A stretch of DNA of 64,000 bases, taken from Tannerella sp. oral taxon 808. Its GTDB lineage: Bacteria; Bacteroidota; Bacteroidia; Bacteroidales; Tannerellaceae. Under the pieces are notes generated by a model. The model did not search any database. It saw only the letters and a program-made list of their open reading frames with translations, and had not been told where the DNA came from. The position numbers and the translations under genes were made by a program. The DNA lies in contig MIQB01000003.1 of the NCBI GenBank assembly GCA_002890585.1, forward strand, positions 8,179 to 72,178, in the 5' to 3' direction. This document shows positions 8,466 through 17,690 of the stretch, piece by piece; positions within the stretch are counted from its first letter, which is position 1; the number at the start of each line of letters is the position of its first letter.

Positions 8466-10607
8466 ATGCTCTTAATCGCATGGCTGGCAATGGGTGGATT
8501 CGTGGCCACGGCGCAGGATACGACGACGCGCCGCACGGGTGACGCGATCAAAAACATCGCGTTAGACGAGGTAGTCGTCACGGCCACCGGCACGGAGCAT
8601 ACGCTGAAGAGTGTGCCTGTGCAGACGGAGATCATCTCGGGGCGCATGCTGCGTCACTTTGCCGGGAAGAACCTCGAAGACATCCTCTCCGGGCTCACCG
8701 CCTCGTTTGCCTTTAGCGACGATGACATGGGCAGCCATATGCAGATGAATGGCCTCGGCAACGACTACATCCTCGTGCTCATCGATGGCAAGCGCATCCA
8801 CGGCGATGTGGGCGGGCAAAACGACCTCTCGCTGATCGATCCGAACAACATTGAGCGCGTGGAGATTGTCCGCGGCGCCTCCTCCGCGCTCTACGGGAGC
8901 GACGCCATCGCTGGCGTGATCAACATCATTACCAAGAAGCATAACGAGGGCATACTCTTGGAGAATACCACCCGCGTAGGCTCCTACGGCGACCTCCGCC
9001 AGCACAGCGGTATAGGCTTCAACGTGGGCCGTGTCAGCAGCTGGACCAACTTCCAACTACAGCACTCCGACGGCTGGCAGAACACGTCCGTGGAGGATCC
9101 GAACCAGACGGAGTTCCCCATCACCGATTCGCGCAACAAGACGGTCAACCGCCACACCAACTGGCAACTCTCCGAGCGCCTGACCTACACCCCAATGCGC
9201 GACATGGAGCTCTACACCAGCGGCAGCATCTATGGCAAACGCATCTATCGCCCGAGCGGCAAGTACGCCGCTGTAGACGTGAAGACGTATGACTTGCAAT
9301 ACAGCAACGCCTCGGCCGCCCTCGGTGGCAAATGGAAACTCAACAGCACAGACGTCCTCACCTTAGATGTGAACTGGGATCGCCACGCCTACTACTACAA
9401 CTTCACAGACACCACACTCATCGACGGCTACATCAACGGGAAGTACACGCCCTACTACCCCTACTTCCCCGGCCAAACCGATCTGCAAAGCGACCAGCAA
9501 CGCACGATGGCCGCGCTGAAGGGCGTCTTCCGGTTGCCCTATGCCAACACGCTCAGCGCAGGCTTAGAATACCGCTACGACTGGCTCAAGGCGCCCATCC
9601 GTGTCGTCGACGGCAAGGCCTCGGATCACACGGAGGCCGTCTATGTGCAAGACGAGTTCAACCTCTTAGACCCGCTCCAGATCACGGCCGGACTGCGCCT
9701 GAACCGCAACGAAGGCTTCGGGTTCAAGCTCACCCCGAAGGTCTCCGCCATGCTCAGCCTCGGCGACTTCCGCCTGCGCACCGCATGGAGCCAAGGCTTC
9801 AAGACGCCCACGCCCAAGGAGCTGCACTACCGATACATCCGCGAGATGGCCGGCACCTACCTCTACTTAGGCAACACAGCGCTGAAGCCTCAGACCTCCG
9901 ACTACTTCTCCCTCGGCGGCGAATACATCAACAGCAGCGGCCTCGCCGTCTCCGTGACCGGATACTACAACAAGGTGAACCACATGATCACCCTCGTCAC
10001 CATCCCCACCACCCAGGCGCCGCCCGACCTCGTGGCCCGCTATGATCCCGTCAAGGTGCGGCAGTACAAGAACCTCGAAAACGCCAAGACCTACGGCGTA
10101 GACCTGAACCTCCGCTACTCCGTCCGCGCCTTCGTCTTCGGTGTCGGATACAGCTACCTCCACACCGACGCCAACCTCTACGATGCCTCGCACGACCGCC
10201 TGAAGCAAGTCACCATCGACGGCACCGCTCACCATAAGGCCAACGCCTTCGTCACTTGGAACCACGACTTCAGCCCCGCCTATCGCCTCGGCCTCGGCCT
10301 CTACGGCAAGATGTCGTCCAAGCGATACTACCAGATCAATGGCGACGGCCGGGGCTACCAGATCTGGCGCCTCTCCACCACCCACGACCTCGGCCACGCG
10401 CGCCACATGACCTACCGCGTAGAGGCCGGCGTCGACAACCTTTTCAACTATTGCGACCGTACGCCCCACGGCCTACACCTGGGCACCACCACGCCCGGAC
10501 GCACCGTCTACGCCTCCCTTACCGTGCGATTCGCCCAAGGCAAGAAGGTGAAGCACGACAATACGAAGATGTCTAACACTAATAATAATGACTATGAAGA
10601 GAATTAA
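8466..10607 (+). CDS. Second TonB-dependent receptor of B12 unit 1
   Basis: Outer-membrane receptor of about 713 residues: signal-like MLLIAWLAMGGFVATAQD, TonB-box region EVVVTATGT, plug with SSALYGSDAIAGVINIITKK, then a long barrel. The carboxypeptidase-like domain of the first receptor is missing. The frame is open back to 8325 (ATGA overlap with the first receptor), but 8350-8460 resembles a repetitive intergenic sequence and reads as unlikely protein, so the inner ATG at 8466 is used; translation from 8325 is not excluded. Same riboswitch-led unit as the first receptor and overlaps the cobaltochelatase gene by 14 bases. Substrate inferred to be a corrinoid, a precursor or a related metal complex. 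Confidence 0.87.
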   Translation: MLLIAWLAMGGFVATAQDTTTRRTGDAIKNIALDEVVVTATGTEHTLKSVPVQTEIISGRMLRHFAGKNLEDILSGLTASFAFSDDDMGSHMQMNGLGNDYILVLIDGKRIHGDVGGQNDLSLIDPNNIERVEIVRGASSALYGSDAIAGVINIITKKHNEGILLENTTRVGSYGDLRQHSGIGFNVGRVSSWTNFQLQHSDGWQNTSVEDPNQTEFPITDSRNKTVNRHTNWQLSERLTYTPMRDMELYTSGSIYGKRIYRPSGKYAAVDVKTYDLQYSNASAALGGKWKLNSTDVLTLDVNWDRHAYYYNFTDTTLIDGYINGKYTPYYPYFPGQTDLQSDQQRTMAALKGVFRLPYANTLSAGLEYRYDWLKAPIRVVDGKASDHTEAVYVQDEFNLLDPLQITAGLRLNRNEGFGFKLTPKVSAMLSLGDFRLRTAWSQGFKTPTPKELHYRYIREMAGTYLYLGNTALKPQTSDYFSLGGEYINSSGLAVSVTGYYNKVNHMITLVTIPTTQAPPDLVARYDPVKVRQYKNLENAKTYGVDLNLRYSVRAFVFGVGYSYLHTDANLYDASHDRLKQVTIDGTAHHKANAFVTWNHDFSPAYRLGLGLYGKMSSKRYYQINGDGRGYQIWRLSTTHDLGHARHMTYRVEAGVDNLFNYCDRTPHGLHLGTTTPGRTVYASLTVRFAQGKKVKHDNTKMSNTNNNDYEEN

Positions 10608-11691
10608 GATTTGGATGATGGCGCTTGCAGCAGCCGTCATCGCTGTAGGCTTCAACGCCTGCAACAAGAATGAAGAAGAGATCTCGAACGTGGAGCGCTA
10701 CCAGCAATCGGTGGACAACACCGTGAAGTCTGGCAAGAAGCACAACAAGGTGATCCTGCTCGTCGCCTTCGGATCTACCTGGCAGCGCGCCTTCTTGGCC
10801 TTCGACAACACCGTGAAGGAGTATCAGAAAGCCTTCCCCGACTACGACGTCTTCCTCTCCTTCTCCTCGGCCATCTGCATCAACCGTGCCGCCGCCGGTG
10901 AGCATGCCAAGGACCAAGGCGAAAACAAAGCCGAGGTGCGCCACTACTACGCGCCCAACTTCTGGCTCGAAGCTTTCGGCCGCGTGAAGTACAGCGAGAT
11001 CATCGTGCAGTCGCTCCAAGTCATCCCCGGCGAGGAGTACGGCCGCGTGATCAACTACATGAAGGACTTCGCCAACAACAGCCAAGGCGACCTTGACGAC
11101 GCTTACCTCAAGAAGCTGACCCTCCGCCTCGGCCTCCCCCTCATGGCCGACGCCGACAAGGACGTAAACAACCTGGCCAAGGCGCTCGATAAGAACTACG
11201 CCAACTTCGCCAAGCAGGGCATCGTCGCCTTCATGGGCCACGGTAACCCCGACTCGTACGACATCTACAAGGCCAACATCCGCTACACCCAGCTCGAGCA
11301 GGCCTTGCAGAAGATCAACAAGAACTATTACGTCGGCACGGTCGACATGAAGGACAACTTCAAGACCTTCGTTCGCGAGCGCATGGAGAAGGCCGGTGTC
11401 AAGAAGGGCTCCCGCGTCTATTGCACCCCGCTCATGTCCATCTCTGGCGACCATGCCCACAACGACATGGCCGGAAACGATTGCGCCAAGACACCCTTCC
11501 AACCGAACGACGAGGGCGAGGTGGAAGACACCAGCTGGAAGATGTATTTCAAGACGATGGGTTACGATTGCTCAGACCAGACGCAGATCATGACCGGACT
11601 CCTTGAGCGCGCCGACGTCCGCCAGCTATGGATGAACCACACTAAGAATGCGGAGAAGGTGGATTATTATCACTCGAAGAACCCGGAATAA
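10594..11691 (+). CDS. cbiK: CbiK-type sirohydrochlorin cobaltochelatase, lipoprotein
   Basis: 365 residues from ATG 10594 (ATG 10588 is two codons upstream). Starts with a lipoprotein signal peptide and lipobox ending FNAC, giving a mature N-terminus C-N-K-N-E-E-E, then a CbiK-like class II chelatase fold (VILLVAFGSTWQRA near 50). Both expected metal-ligand histidines are visible, in FMGHGNP and in SISGDHAHNDM. Enzymes of this family insert Co or Fe into sirohydrochlorin; exported CbiK-like proteins are also known. Being lipid-anchored and behind two TonB receptors suggests action outside the cytoplasm on imported tetrapyrroles, as chelatase, dechelatase or binding protein. The acidic residues after the Cys resemble a surface-export signal, so surface exposure is possible. 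Confidence 0.85.
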   Translation: MKRIKIWMMALAAAVIAVGFNACNKNEEEISNVERYQQSVDNTVKSGKKHNKVILLVAFGSTWQRAFLAFDNTVKEYQKAFPDYDVFLSFSSAICINRAAAGEHAKDQGENKAEVRHYYAPNFWLEAFGRVKYSEIIVQSLQVIPGEEYGRVINYMKDFANNSQGDLDDAYLKKLTLRLGLPLMADADKDVNNLAKALDKNYANFAKQGIVAFMGHGNPDSYDIYKANIRYTQLEQALQKINKNYYVGTVDMKDNFKTFVRERMEKAGVKKGSRVYCTPLMSISGDHAHNDMAGNDCAKTPFQPNDEGEVEDTSWKMYFKTMGYDCSDQTQIMTGLLERADVRQLWMNHTKNAEKVDYYHSKNPE

Positions 11692-11749
11692 GCCCTTCGA
11701 CTTCGTCTCGTGGGCATCTGCTGCGTTGCCGGCGACACTCGGTGGTCGG

Positions 11750-12205
11750 GTATCTGGGGGGCGTATGCGATACGCCCCTACAAAGCCCCCTCGGATAATC
11801 ATTGATCATTGACCCGATGTAGGGGCGTATTGCATACGCCCTCAAGACGCCCCGCAAGGGGCGGACAATCATCTGATGAACGGGCACGCCTGAGGGAACG
11901 ATCAATCTGGTGGCCGGGCATGGGCTGGGGTGTATGCGATACGCCTCTACAAAGACACCCGGATAATCATTGATCATTGACCCGATGTAGGGGCGTATCG
12001 CATACGCCCTCAAGACGCCCCGTAAGGGGCGGACAATCATCTGATGAACGGGCACGCCTGAGGAAACGGTCAATCTGGTGGTCGGGTATACGCCCTCAAG
12101 ACGCCCCGCAAGGGGCGGACAATCATCTGATGAACGGGGAACGATCAATCTGGTGGTCGGGCATGGGCTGGGGTGTATGCGGTACGCCCCTACGGAGCGC
12201 TTGAT
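11750..12205. repeat. 168-bp direct repeat with REP-like palindromes
   Basis: Two full copies in tandem (for example GTAGGGG at 11819 and 11987, GGATAATC at 11793 and 11961, spacing 168) and a partial third copy. Each includes the inverted repeat GGGCGTAT-n-ATACGCCC and the stem CGCCCCGCAAGGGGCG. The same palindrome recurs near 56.0 and 56.1 kb. No coding potential seen. A 17-base match (11714-11730) to 8352-8368 lies just upstream. Confidence 0.85.
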
Positions 12206-12287
12206 AAAGTCATGGATTGATAACCCTTGATCGTTCATCTCTTCCCCCCGAAGAAGATTAAGCACACACTCTTTTCATAACTATTTC

Positions 12288-12362
12288 TGACTGCGGGTCG
12301 GTGAAAACCGCCCGAATTATTGACTGGCAGCCCGGCACCTGACGTGTCGGGCTGCTTTTTTG
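12288..12362 (+). terminator. Double hairpin with T-run
   Basis: A CGGGTCGGT-GAAA-ACCGCCCG hairpin with a GNRA-type loop is followed by a strong stem GCAGCCCG...CGGGCTGC and TTTTTT. The second is a good Rho-independent terminator. Because it sits 600 bases past cbiK, it may end a small RNA made in the gap rather than the cbiK message. Confidence 0.6.
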
Positions 12363-12454
12363 AGCGTGCTGACTGGTGAAGGTTCTCGCTGCGCCATGCA
12401 AATCCGCTCGACGGCGTCTGCTATGCGCCATTTCCAAACGTGAGGATGTACTCC

Positions 12455-13095
12455 CCGTGCCCAGGGTTTCGCCCTGGGCTATCATCCACCGGGCCTACAG
12501 CCCGGACCAGACCACCCAACACGTTGCTGTTGGATGGTCTTGCTGCATGCGCGCTAATGCACCCATTAGCTCATGTGGGTGCCAGCCACATGGATTAGGT
12601 GGGTCGAGCCACCTAGCTTAGGTGGGTCGGCCCACATAGCTTAGGTGGGTGTCAGCCACATGGCTTAGTGGGTGTGTATGTCAGCTTGCTACCCTCGACT
12701 TTACTTAGTGGCTGAAGCACCGATCCACAGCCTGCTGCCAGTTGCGCTGATCCCCTCTGCACCCAGGGTTTCTGGGCTATGTCCACCGGGCCTACAGCCC
12801 GGATCGATGTACCTCCCCGCGGCCTGTAGGGCCGCCGGACAATAGCCCGGGGCGAAACCCCGGGTGGAAACGAAATCGCGCGGCGCGTTACCTCAGCGGC
12901 GCGAAGCGGCCTGTAGGGCCGCCGGACAATAGCCCGGGGCGAAACCCCGGGTTCCTGTGGGCGAAACCCCGGGTGGAAACGAAACCGCGCGGCGCGCGAA
13001 ACCCCGGGCGGCGGACGATGTCCCCCGATCATTGATCGAATGATCACGTGGGTGTGTACTCTCCGCGCCCGGGGTTTCGCCCTGGGTTGGGAGTG
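12455..13095. repeat. Dispersed REP-like hairpin family
   Basis: At least five copies or half-copies of an element made of two hairpins: GGCCTGTAGGGCC and CCCGGGGCGAAACCCCGGG or its CCAGGGTTTCGCCCTGG variant. The family recurs at about 17.83, 21.03, 21.18 and 29.09 kb. Fills most of the gap between cbiK and the convergent BtuF-like gene; no gene seen in it. The 23-bp array at 12570-12690 is embedded. Confidence 0.75.
12570..12690. repeat. 23-bp tandem array, 5 units
   Basis: TGGGT recurs at 12576, 12600, 12623, 12646 and 12669 (steps 24, 23, 23, 23). Units carry dyads such as GGTGG-n-CCACC. Non-coding and flanked by REP-like elements. Confidence 0.8.
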
Positions 13096-13126
13096 TATGC
13101 GGCGAAAACCGGAGGTGCGCGGCGCG

Positions 13127-14269
13127 CTACCTCAGCGGCGCGAAGTAGCGGAAGTGGTGGTCGGGCAGGAGCTCGGGGTGGATGATGGCGATCAACTCGG
13201 CGAGCAGGCGATCGGGGTGAAGGGGCACCTCCTCGTAGTAGTGCGAGTCGTGCGTGTTGCAGCCGTAGATGCGGCGGCGGGCGAAGGCGTCGAAGCGGGC
13301 GTAGGGGGTGTATTCGGCGCTGAGGGAGGCGTAGGTCATGTCCGGCGTGGCGTTGTACTGGATGAGCCAGAGGTCGGCGTGCAGGGCACGGTCGATGACG
13401 GCCTCGAAGGTGAGGGGGGTGCTGCCCGAGCCGGGCAGGTCGCGGAAGACGTAGTCGGCGCCGGCGTCGCGATAGAGGCGGGCCATGTAGCTCTCGCCGT
13501 TGGGCACATGCCAGGCAGCGCCATACTTCTTGCCGACGATGAGCGTGGGTCGGTGTGTGACGCTGTCGGTGAGGGCGCGCACGCGGAGGTAGGCCGCCTC
13601 GGTGGCTCGGAAGAGGCTGTCGGCCGTGGCCTCGTGGCCGGTCAGTAGGCCGAGGAAGCGGATCCATTCGGCGCGCCCGAGCGGGTCGGCCTCCATGTAG
13701 TCGGCGCATTCGATGATGGGCAGGCCGATCTTTTCCGCGGGCCCGTAGCCGGCGTTTTGGAAGGGGGAGGCGAGGATGGCGTCGGCGCCGATGCGGATCA
13801 TCCCTTCGACGTCGGGGGCGGTGGCCTCGCCGAGGTCGGCCACGGTGCCGTCTCGGAGTCCGCGCAGCACGGAGGCGACGTGTAGGTAGCGCGTTTCGCA
13901 TACGCCGGCGATGCTGGCCGCGGCGCCTAACTCGTCGAGCAGGGCGCAGTGGACGGAGGTGTAGACCACCATGCGGCGGAGCGGTGTGCGCACGAGGGTG
14001 CCCTCGGGCATGCCTTCGGGCAGGGCGTCGGCGCTGCGGGGGACGAGCAGGTAGCGGTGCAACATGCGCCCCTCGTTCCAGGGGTCGCGCAGCTCCACCA
14101 CGGTGTAGTCCGCGTGGCGCGTGATGGTGATGCCGCGGGCGTAACGCATGGAGTCCGTCGTGGCGTCCGCGTCGGGAGCCGAGGCCATAGAAGAGCTCTG
14201 CCCCACGTTACAGCCGGACGTGAGGCAGAGGATAAACCATGCAAATAGGCAGAAGCAATTGCGTATCAC
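13127..14269 (-). CDS. btuF: BtuF-like periplasmic binding lipoprotein
   Basis: 380 residues with a lipoprotein signal ending LTSGC and no acidic surface-export signal, so periplasm-facing anchoring is expected. The body fits the Fe/B12 substrate-binding family (PF01497 type): RMVVYTSVHCALLDELGA, GEATAPDVEGMIRIGADAIL and a long linker helix before the second lobe (PTLIVGKKYGAAWHVPNG). Third gene of a minus-strand unit behind a cobalamin riboswitch, after the receptor and the BtuG-like lipoprotein, hence the BtuF call. No BtuC permease or BtuD ATPase gene is in the window. Iron-siderophore binding is the main alternative. Confidence 0.82.
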   Translation of the reverse strand: MIRNCFCLFAWFILCLTSGCNVGQSSSMASAPDADATTDSMRYARGITITRHADYTVVELRDPWNEGRMLHRYLLVPRSADALPEGMPEGTLVRTPLRRMVVYTSVHCALLDELGAAASIAGVCETRYLHVASVLRGLRDGTVADLGEATAPDVEGMIRIGADAILASPFQNAGYGPAEKIGLPIIECADYMEADPLGRAEWIRFLGLLTGHEATADSLFRATEAAYLRVRALTDSVTHRPTLIVGKKYGAAWHVPNGESYMARLYRDAGADYVFRDLPGSGSTPLTFEAVIDRALHADLWLIQYNATPDMTYASLSAEYTPYARFDAFARRRIYGCNTHDSHYYEEVPLHPDRLLAELIAIIHPELLPDHHFRYFAPLR

Positions 14270-14326
14270 AGGTCTTTTGTTGTGGGCAGGGGCGAAGTGG
14301 GTTTCGCCCCCGCCCGGAGGGATGGA

Positions 14327-15415
14327 TTAGTTGTAGAAGACGGCGTTGTTCGGGCTGACGCCACCGGAGCTGAACTTCTCGATGAACTTTCCATTGCGAC
14401 CGAAGCGGTAGATGTTGCCGTTGGTCTTAAAGTCGGATGTACCGATATAGATGTCGCCGTTGTTCGGGTTCACCTCCATCATGTAGACGCTTTCCGAGGC
14501 CAGCTCTTCGGGCATGTCGCGCAGGAAGTTGCTGCTGTTCACCATGCCTTTGCGGACGTCGTAGCTGGTGAAGGTGTTGGTCGTCTTGTAGGTCTTCCAG
14601 TCCGTATCGCCGTAGACCATGTAGATCGTGCCGCGGTATTCGCAGAAGTGGGTGGCCTTGGCGATGGTGGTGACGGCGCCGGTGGAGATGTCGACGCGCT
14701 GCACGGGGTAGGTGTAGTTCGGGTAGCTGCCGCCGTATGCCTGTATGAAGAATTGGCCTTCAGACACTAAGACCTTCTCCGGGTTCTGAGCCACCTTGAT
14801 GGTGTTGGTCACGAGCAGGGAGCGTGCGTCGATAATGGTTACGGTGGAGTCCTTCCCCTGTCCGGTGTTGGCCACGCAGAGGTATCCGTTAGCGATGGCG
14901 ATGCCATCGGGGTTCATGCCGACGTTGGCGTACCCCTCGATGGTGAACGTCTCGGCGTCGACCTTGGCCACCTTGCCGCTGTAGAGTACGACATAGATCT
15001 TGCCATCGAGGGCGGCGATGTGGCGGGGCAGCCCGTCGCTCTTGCTGAACTCGAGGCGCTTCTGCTCCACGCCGGCGGTGTTGAGCTTGAGGAGCAGGCC
15101 GGAGTTGTAGACGGAGACGTAGATGTAGTCGTTGTAGAGGATGATGTCCTGCCCGGTGTCGCCGAGGCCTTTGTCGTTTTGCGCCTTGTAGATGTCAGCT
15201 ACGAAGCTGCCGTCTTTGTTCGGCGCATAGAAGGTGATTCCGGTGTTGTTATTCCGGTACGAGCCTTCGTTGAGGATGAAGACGCGAGAGGAGGGCAGGG
15301 TGAGCTTTGTGCCCTCATCGTTGGGTTTCGGGTCATCGTCTTTGCTACACGCGGTGAGTGCGGCCGCGATGGCCAGCATGCACCATAAACTGAGAAGATT
15401 GCTTTTGATTTTCAT
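14327..15415 (-). CDS. btuG: BtuG-like surface beta-propeller lipoprotein
   Basis: 362 residues. Lipobox ends LTAC and the mature protein starts C-S-K-D-D-D, a good match to the Bacteroidetes surface lipoprotein export signal (K followed by acidic residues). The rest is a run of propeller-like blades (ILYNDYIYVSVYNSGLLLKL, IAALDGKIYVVLYSGKVAKV, GIAIANGYLCVANTG) of the YncE/DUF5074 type. BtuG of Bacteroides is a surface propeller that captures cobalamin and hands it to BtuB; the position directly after a riboswitch-controlled BtuB-like gene supports the same role here. Proposed from architecture and context, not from residue-level comparison. Confidence 0.85.
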   Translation of the reverse strand: MKIKSNLLSLWCMLAIAAALTACSKDDDPKPNDEGTKLTLPSSRVFILNEGSYRNNNTGITFYAPNKDGSFVADIYKAQNDKGLGDTGQDIILYNDYIYVSVYNSGLLLKLNTAGVEQKRLEFSKSDGLPRHIAALDGKIYVVLYSGKVAKVDAETFTIEGYANVGMNPDGIAIANGYLCVANTGQGKDSTVTIIDARSLLVTNTIKVAQNPEKVLVSEGQFFIQAYGGSYPNYTYPVQRVDISTGAVTTIAKATHFCEYRGTIYMVYGDTDWKTYKTTNTFTSYDVRKGMVNSSNFLRDMPEELASESVYMMEVNPNNGDIYIGTSDFKTNGNIYRFGRNGKFIEKFSSGGVSPNNAVFYN

Positions 15416-15445
15416 TTCGTTTTCGTTTTAATAGGGTGAATAATC

Positions 15446-17452
15446 TCATATACGGATAGCCACGGTGGCGCGGAAGGCGCGGCCGGGCATGGGGTAATAT
15501 TTGATGATGTCGTATTGCTCGTCCGTCAGGTTGGTGCACTCGGCCTGGAGGCGCAGCTCGGCGCCGCGGCGGAGGCGAAAGGTGCGCGAGAGGGCGAGCG
15601 TATGTTCGGCGTACCCCTTGACGCGGTTCTCGGGCAGGTTCTGACTCATATAGTAACGGTCGCTGACGGCCACAAGTGTGTAGGCGGCATCCACCCACGG
15701 TGTGCTGACGGCCACGGAGCCGCTTCCGGAGTGGCGCGGCGTGTAGGGTATTTGCTCGCGGTAGTTCTTTGCCTTGGCGTCGGTCACATCAATGGCGCGC
15801 TGGTAGGTGTAGCTCGCATTCAGGCCCAGGTGCACGCCGGCGGTGAGGGCGATGCCGGTGCCCACAGAGGCGTCGAGCCCCGTGATGCGCACGCGCCCGA
15901 AGTTGGCCATCTTCCACACGTAGGTGGAGGGGAAGGCGACGATCTTGTCGCGCACCTCGTTGTAGTAGCCGTCGACGGTGAGGGTGATGGGATCGAAGCT
16001 GCCGGGCGCGATGCTCCACGTCAGACCCATGTTGTACTCGTCGGCCAGCTCGGGGCGGAGGCCGGTGTTTCCGAGGCGGAGATAATAGAGGTCGTTGAAG
16101 GTGGGCGTGCGGAAGGTCTTCTTGTAGAGCGCGCGCACGTTCAGGTCGAGGGTGGGGAAGGGGCGGCAGGTGAGGGAGAGCGAGGGTGTGATGCGTCGGC
16201 GGTCGTCGGGTCGGTCGCCGTTTTGGACATGCTCGGTGATGTAGGTGGCGAGCAGGGTGCCGGCGGCTGTGACGGGGCCGAGGCGGTAGCGTGCGCGCAG
16301 GGCGGTGAGCGAGGTGAGGCGCACGGGGGCGGGGTTGTGGTTGATGTTGTTGTGGAGCGTGTTCACAGCGCCGTCTTCGGCGAGCGAGAGCGTCAATGCG
16401 TCGGTCGGGCGGAAGCGGGCTGCGACGGAGGCGTAGTATTCGTTCTGGGTGTTGAGGTCCGTTTGGCGGCCGCCTTCGTATTTCGGATCCGTGTCCTCAT
16501 ACTTATTCCATGAGTAATTGTATTTCACCTGCGCCTGCATCGTCCAGCGGTCGCTGAGGCGGCGGCGATAAGCCGCTTGCAGGAAGGCGTTCACGTCCCA
16601 GAGCCGTTCGTCGTTGCCCGTGCGGTAGAGAATGACGCTGCCCGGCAGACCGCGTTCGGAGCGGAAGGCGTAGGCCTTCACGTTGAGGTCGCTGCGGTCG
16701 TCGGTGCGATAGAGATTGGCCTCGGAATGCCAGGAGAGGATGTCGGAGTTATAGCGCTTCTCGCGGGTGCGTTCTCTGCCGTTGACGAGGGTGAAAGGGT
16801 AGACGCCGTCGGCGCGGAGCAGGTTGCCATCGAGGGAGAGTGTGGTGCGTTCGGAGGTGCGGGCAGCCACACGCACATAGGGGTTTACCATGCCGAACGA
16901 CCCGGTGCGGAGGTGGGCTTGCAGGCTGTAACGCCGATCGGCCGTGAAGTGTGGCACTTCGGTGCGGATGCTCAGCACAGCAGCCGATGCGGCCATGCGG
17001 GCGGACTGTAGCAAGTCTTCCTCCTGCCCGACGGAGAGCGTGAGCAGCGCCACATTGTCGAGCGAGAGGCGCCCGATGTCGATCTGTCCGGCTTGGCAGT
17101 TGCTGACGGCCACGCCGTCGTAGCCGATGGCGGTGTGGTGTGCACCGAGGCTGCGGACGGAGACGGTCTTCATGCCGCCGATGCCGCCGTAGTCGCGCAC
17201 GGTGGTGCCGGCAAAGCGTCGTACGGCGTCGGCCATGTTTTGCAGCCCGAGTGTACGTATGGCCTCGCCGCTGACCACTTGCACGGGCACGGTGGCTGTC
17301 AGCCGGCGCGGTGTCTGTGCAGCCGTGACCGTCACCTCGTCGATGCGTCGCTCGAGTGTCGTGTCGCGATCTTGCGCGGCCGCTCCGAGGGCGACGCACA
17401 GCGCGCAGAGGAGGAGGACGGCGCCTCTGATTTTCTTATGTGTGATATACAT
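15446..17452 (-). CDS. btuB: TonB-dependent receptor, BtuB-like, B12 unit 2
   Basis: 668-residue outer-membrane receptor: signal peptide (GAVLLLCALCVALGAAAQ), TonB-box region DEVTVTAAQTPRR, plug domain with TTVRDYGGIGGMKTVSVRSL, then a barrel ending in VAIRI. No carboxypeptidase-like N-terminal domain. First gene of a minus-strand unit directly behind a cobalamin riboswitch and followed by BtuG- and BtuF-like genes with short gaps (30 and 57 bases), so it is very likely the main cobalamin importer. The plug lacks the usual ALYG motif, having instead LLQSARMAASAAVLSIRT, an oddity shared by some B12 receptors of this order as far as I recall. Confidence 0.9.
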   Translation of the reverse strand: MYITHKKIRGAVLLLCALCVALGAAAQDRDTTLERRIDEVTVTAAQTPRRLTATVPVQVVSGEAIRTLGLQNMADAVRRFAGTTVRDYGGIGGMKTVSVRSLGAHHTAIGYDGVAVSNCQAGQIDIGRLSLDNVALLTLSVGQEEDLLQSARMAASAAVLSIRTEVPHFTADRRYSLQAHLRTGSFGMVNPYVRVAARTSERTTLSLDGNLLRADGVYPFTLVNGRERTREKRYNSDILSWHSEANLYRTDDRSDLNVKAYAFRSERGLPGSVILYRTGNDERLWDVNAFLQAAYRRRLSDRWTMQAQVKYNYSWNKYEDTDPKYEGGRQTDLNTQNEYYASVAARFRPTDALTLSLAEDGAVNTLHNNINHNPAPVRLTSLTALRARYRLGPVTAAGTLLATYITEHVQNGDRPDDRRRITPSLSLTCRPFPTLDLNVRALYKKTFRTPTFNDLYYLRLGNTGLRPELADEYNMGLTWSIAPGSFDPITLTVDGYYNEVRDKIVAFPSTYVWKMANFGRVRITGLDASVGTGIALTAGVHLGLNASYTYQRAIDVTDAKAKNYREQIPYTPRHSGSGSVAVSTPWVDAAYTLVAVSDRYYMSQNLPENRVKGYAEHTLALSRTFRLRRGAELRLQAECTNLTDEQYDIIKYYPMPGRAFRATVAIRI

Positions 17453-17513
17453 CTTGTGATCATCATCCCCCCGGTGTCTTCAACCCGAGACGATCTGCGG
17501 GGAGGGTAGTCTT

Positions 17514-17690
17514 GTCGATTGCGGCAGGTTTTCCGGCTCATTCCTCCGTTGGCCGCCTTCCCAGTTCAGATGAACCAGTGGCGCGTGTGGCCAAGGATGT
17601 AGAACTTACGGCTACGGGTATAGCTCCGGCCTTCCACCGGATTCCCTTTTCATAGTCGGGGGGGCGATCGCCCCGCGGCTACACCGAAAT
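17514..17690 (-). promoter_or_regulatory. Cobalamin riboswitch, minus strand
   Basis: Read on the minus strand: GAAAAGGGAATCCGGTGG, a GCCACTGG-like core and B12 box AGCCGGAAAACCTGCCG (17522-17538), the same order as the element at 5.9 kb. The leading TTTCGGTG is also shared. About 60 bases separate it from the btuB-like start. Controls btuB-btuG-btuF. Confidence 0.93.
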
